From positions 1-64,000 of the forward strand of contig NZ_BEWP01000006.1 of the NCBI RefSeq assembly GCF_002723995.1: DNA of 64,000 nucleotides, written 5' to 3'. The first letter of the stretch is position 1. Every line of letters starts with the position of its first letter. The notes below the pieces were generated by a model. The model was not told the DNA's origin. It searched no databases and worked only from the letters and a program-made list of their open reading frames with translations. The DNA is from Gluconobacter kondonii (GTDB lineage: Bacteria > Pseudomonadota > Alphaproteobacteria > Acetobacterales > Acetobacteraceae). The translations under genes were made by a program, and so were the position numbers. This document shows, one piece after another, positions 63,781 to 64,000 of this stretch.

Positions 63781-64000
63781 TTCGCGTCCTCCTCCTTTGG
63801 TTGAGCGGCATCCTCTGCCGCAACACCGCTGAGCGCCCATTCCGGAGGTGTGAGCCCCAGTTCCCTGAAACGATTGACCTCGACAGCACGTTGATCGACC
63901 TTTTCTTCCCAGTCCGCCCCACTGTTCTCGGCGATCTCGTCCTCGAGCGTTGTCAGGCCGGCATCGATGCCCATGATCGAACCTTTCCGTTCGGCCACAG
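63777..64000 (-). CDS. Portal protein, C-terminal fragment (runs off the window)
   Basis: The last 74 codons of a gene whose 5' part lies beyond 64000. DWEEKVDQRAVEVNRFRELG, then LTPPEW resembles the C-terminus of lambda-type portal proteins (gpB), and it lies directly before the S49 protease as in lambda. The identification rests on this short piece plus gene order. Confidence 0.7.
   Translation of the reverse strand, partial: VAERKGSIMGIDAGLTTLEDEIAENSGADWEEKVDQRAVEVNRFRELGLTPPEWALSGVAAEDAAQPKEEDAK

Larger units (their letters stand above)
37330..64000. mobile_element. Prophage with lambda-like head and Mu-like contractile tail (incomplete)
   Basis: From attL to beyond the window end, nearly all genes are phage-like. 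SOS and defence-type genes come first, then a minus-strand late block of lysis, fibre, baseplate, tail and head genes ending in a portal gene cut by the window edge. Terminase, replication, repressor and integrase genes are not in view. No late gene is visibly broken, so the element could be functional. Confidence 0.93.

Noticed and set aside
1-64000. CRISPR arrays, rRNA genes or insertion sequences
   Set aside because: No regularly spaced repeats, no rRNA-like stretches and no transposase frames were found in either strand.

Overview
The window looks like chromosome of an alphaproteobacterium, most likely an acetic acid bacterium close to Gluconobacter. This rests on the PhyR/NepR/EcfG stress switch, a TrcR-type DUF1013 regulator, NrdR-NusB-ThiL order, GatCAB, CydDC and moderately high GC. 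It is an inference from gene content; no database was searched.

Positions 1-37,300 are core chromosome. In order: thiL-nusB-nrdR (minus); a PCuAC copper chaperone; recQ; an OmpA-like lipoprotein; cydDC; a complete general stress module (HisKA_2 sensor kinase, a 57-residue nepR at 10287-10460, two EcfG-type sigma factors and divergent phyR); an ABC-F ATPase; a Gfo/Idh oxidoreductase; secDF; a lipoprotein and mscL; rpmE; hsp20; trcR; a DUF465 protein with purE and purK; two tandem radC genes, one with a destroyed metal site; uvrD-prmA-GNAT-pepP; a lytic transglycosylase; ruvX; gatCAB; and tRNA-Ser(GCU). A small AT-richer accessory zone follows (SDR enzyme, unknown protein, nucleoside deoxyribosyltransferase).

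At 37,330-37,381 lies the 3' half of a tRNA-Val(CAC) gene without its 5' half. I read it as the left attachment site of a prophage that runs past the right edge of the window. The first prophage genes are an SOS-type pair behind a GTTC-N7-GTTC LexA box: a short UmuD lacking both catalytic residues and an intact UmuC. An OLD-type ATPase/TOPRIM nuclease follows. All other phage genes shown, except one GhoS/DUF2622-like gene, are on the minus strand and form the late region. Read 5' to 3' from the right edge it holds a lambda-like head module (portal C-terminus, S49 protease, charged scaffold candidate, decoration protein D, capsid protein E, connector) and a Mu-like contractile tail (gp37, DUF2635, sheath, tube, chaperone with a -1 frameshift site, tape measure with lysozyme domain, gpN, gp44, gp45, gp46, gp47, gp48, fibres). 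Last come lysis-type genes (GH24 lysozyme, holin-like proteins) and a cassette of two lipoproteins around a papain-like protease. Integrase, repressor and replication genes are presumably beyond 64,000.

The main oddities are: six terminator-like hairpins with U-tracts placed directly before the Shine-Dalgarno and start codon of late phage genes; the pre-processed, catalytically dead UmuD'-like protein; a T7 slippery site with a GpE-like -1 extension; a tail-region protein with a Sec signal peptide; and the RadC pair with one degenerate member.
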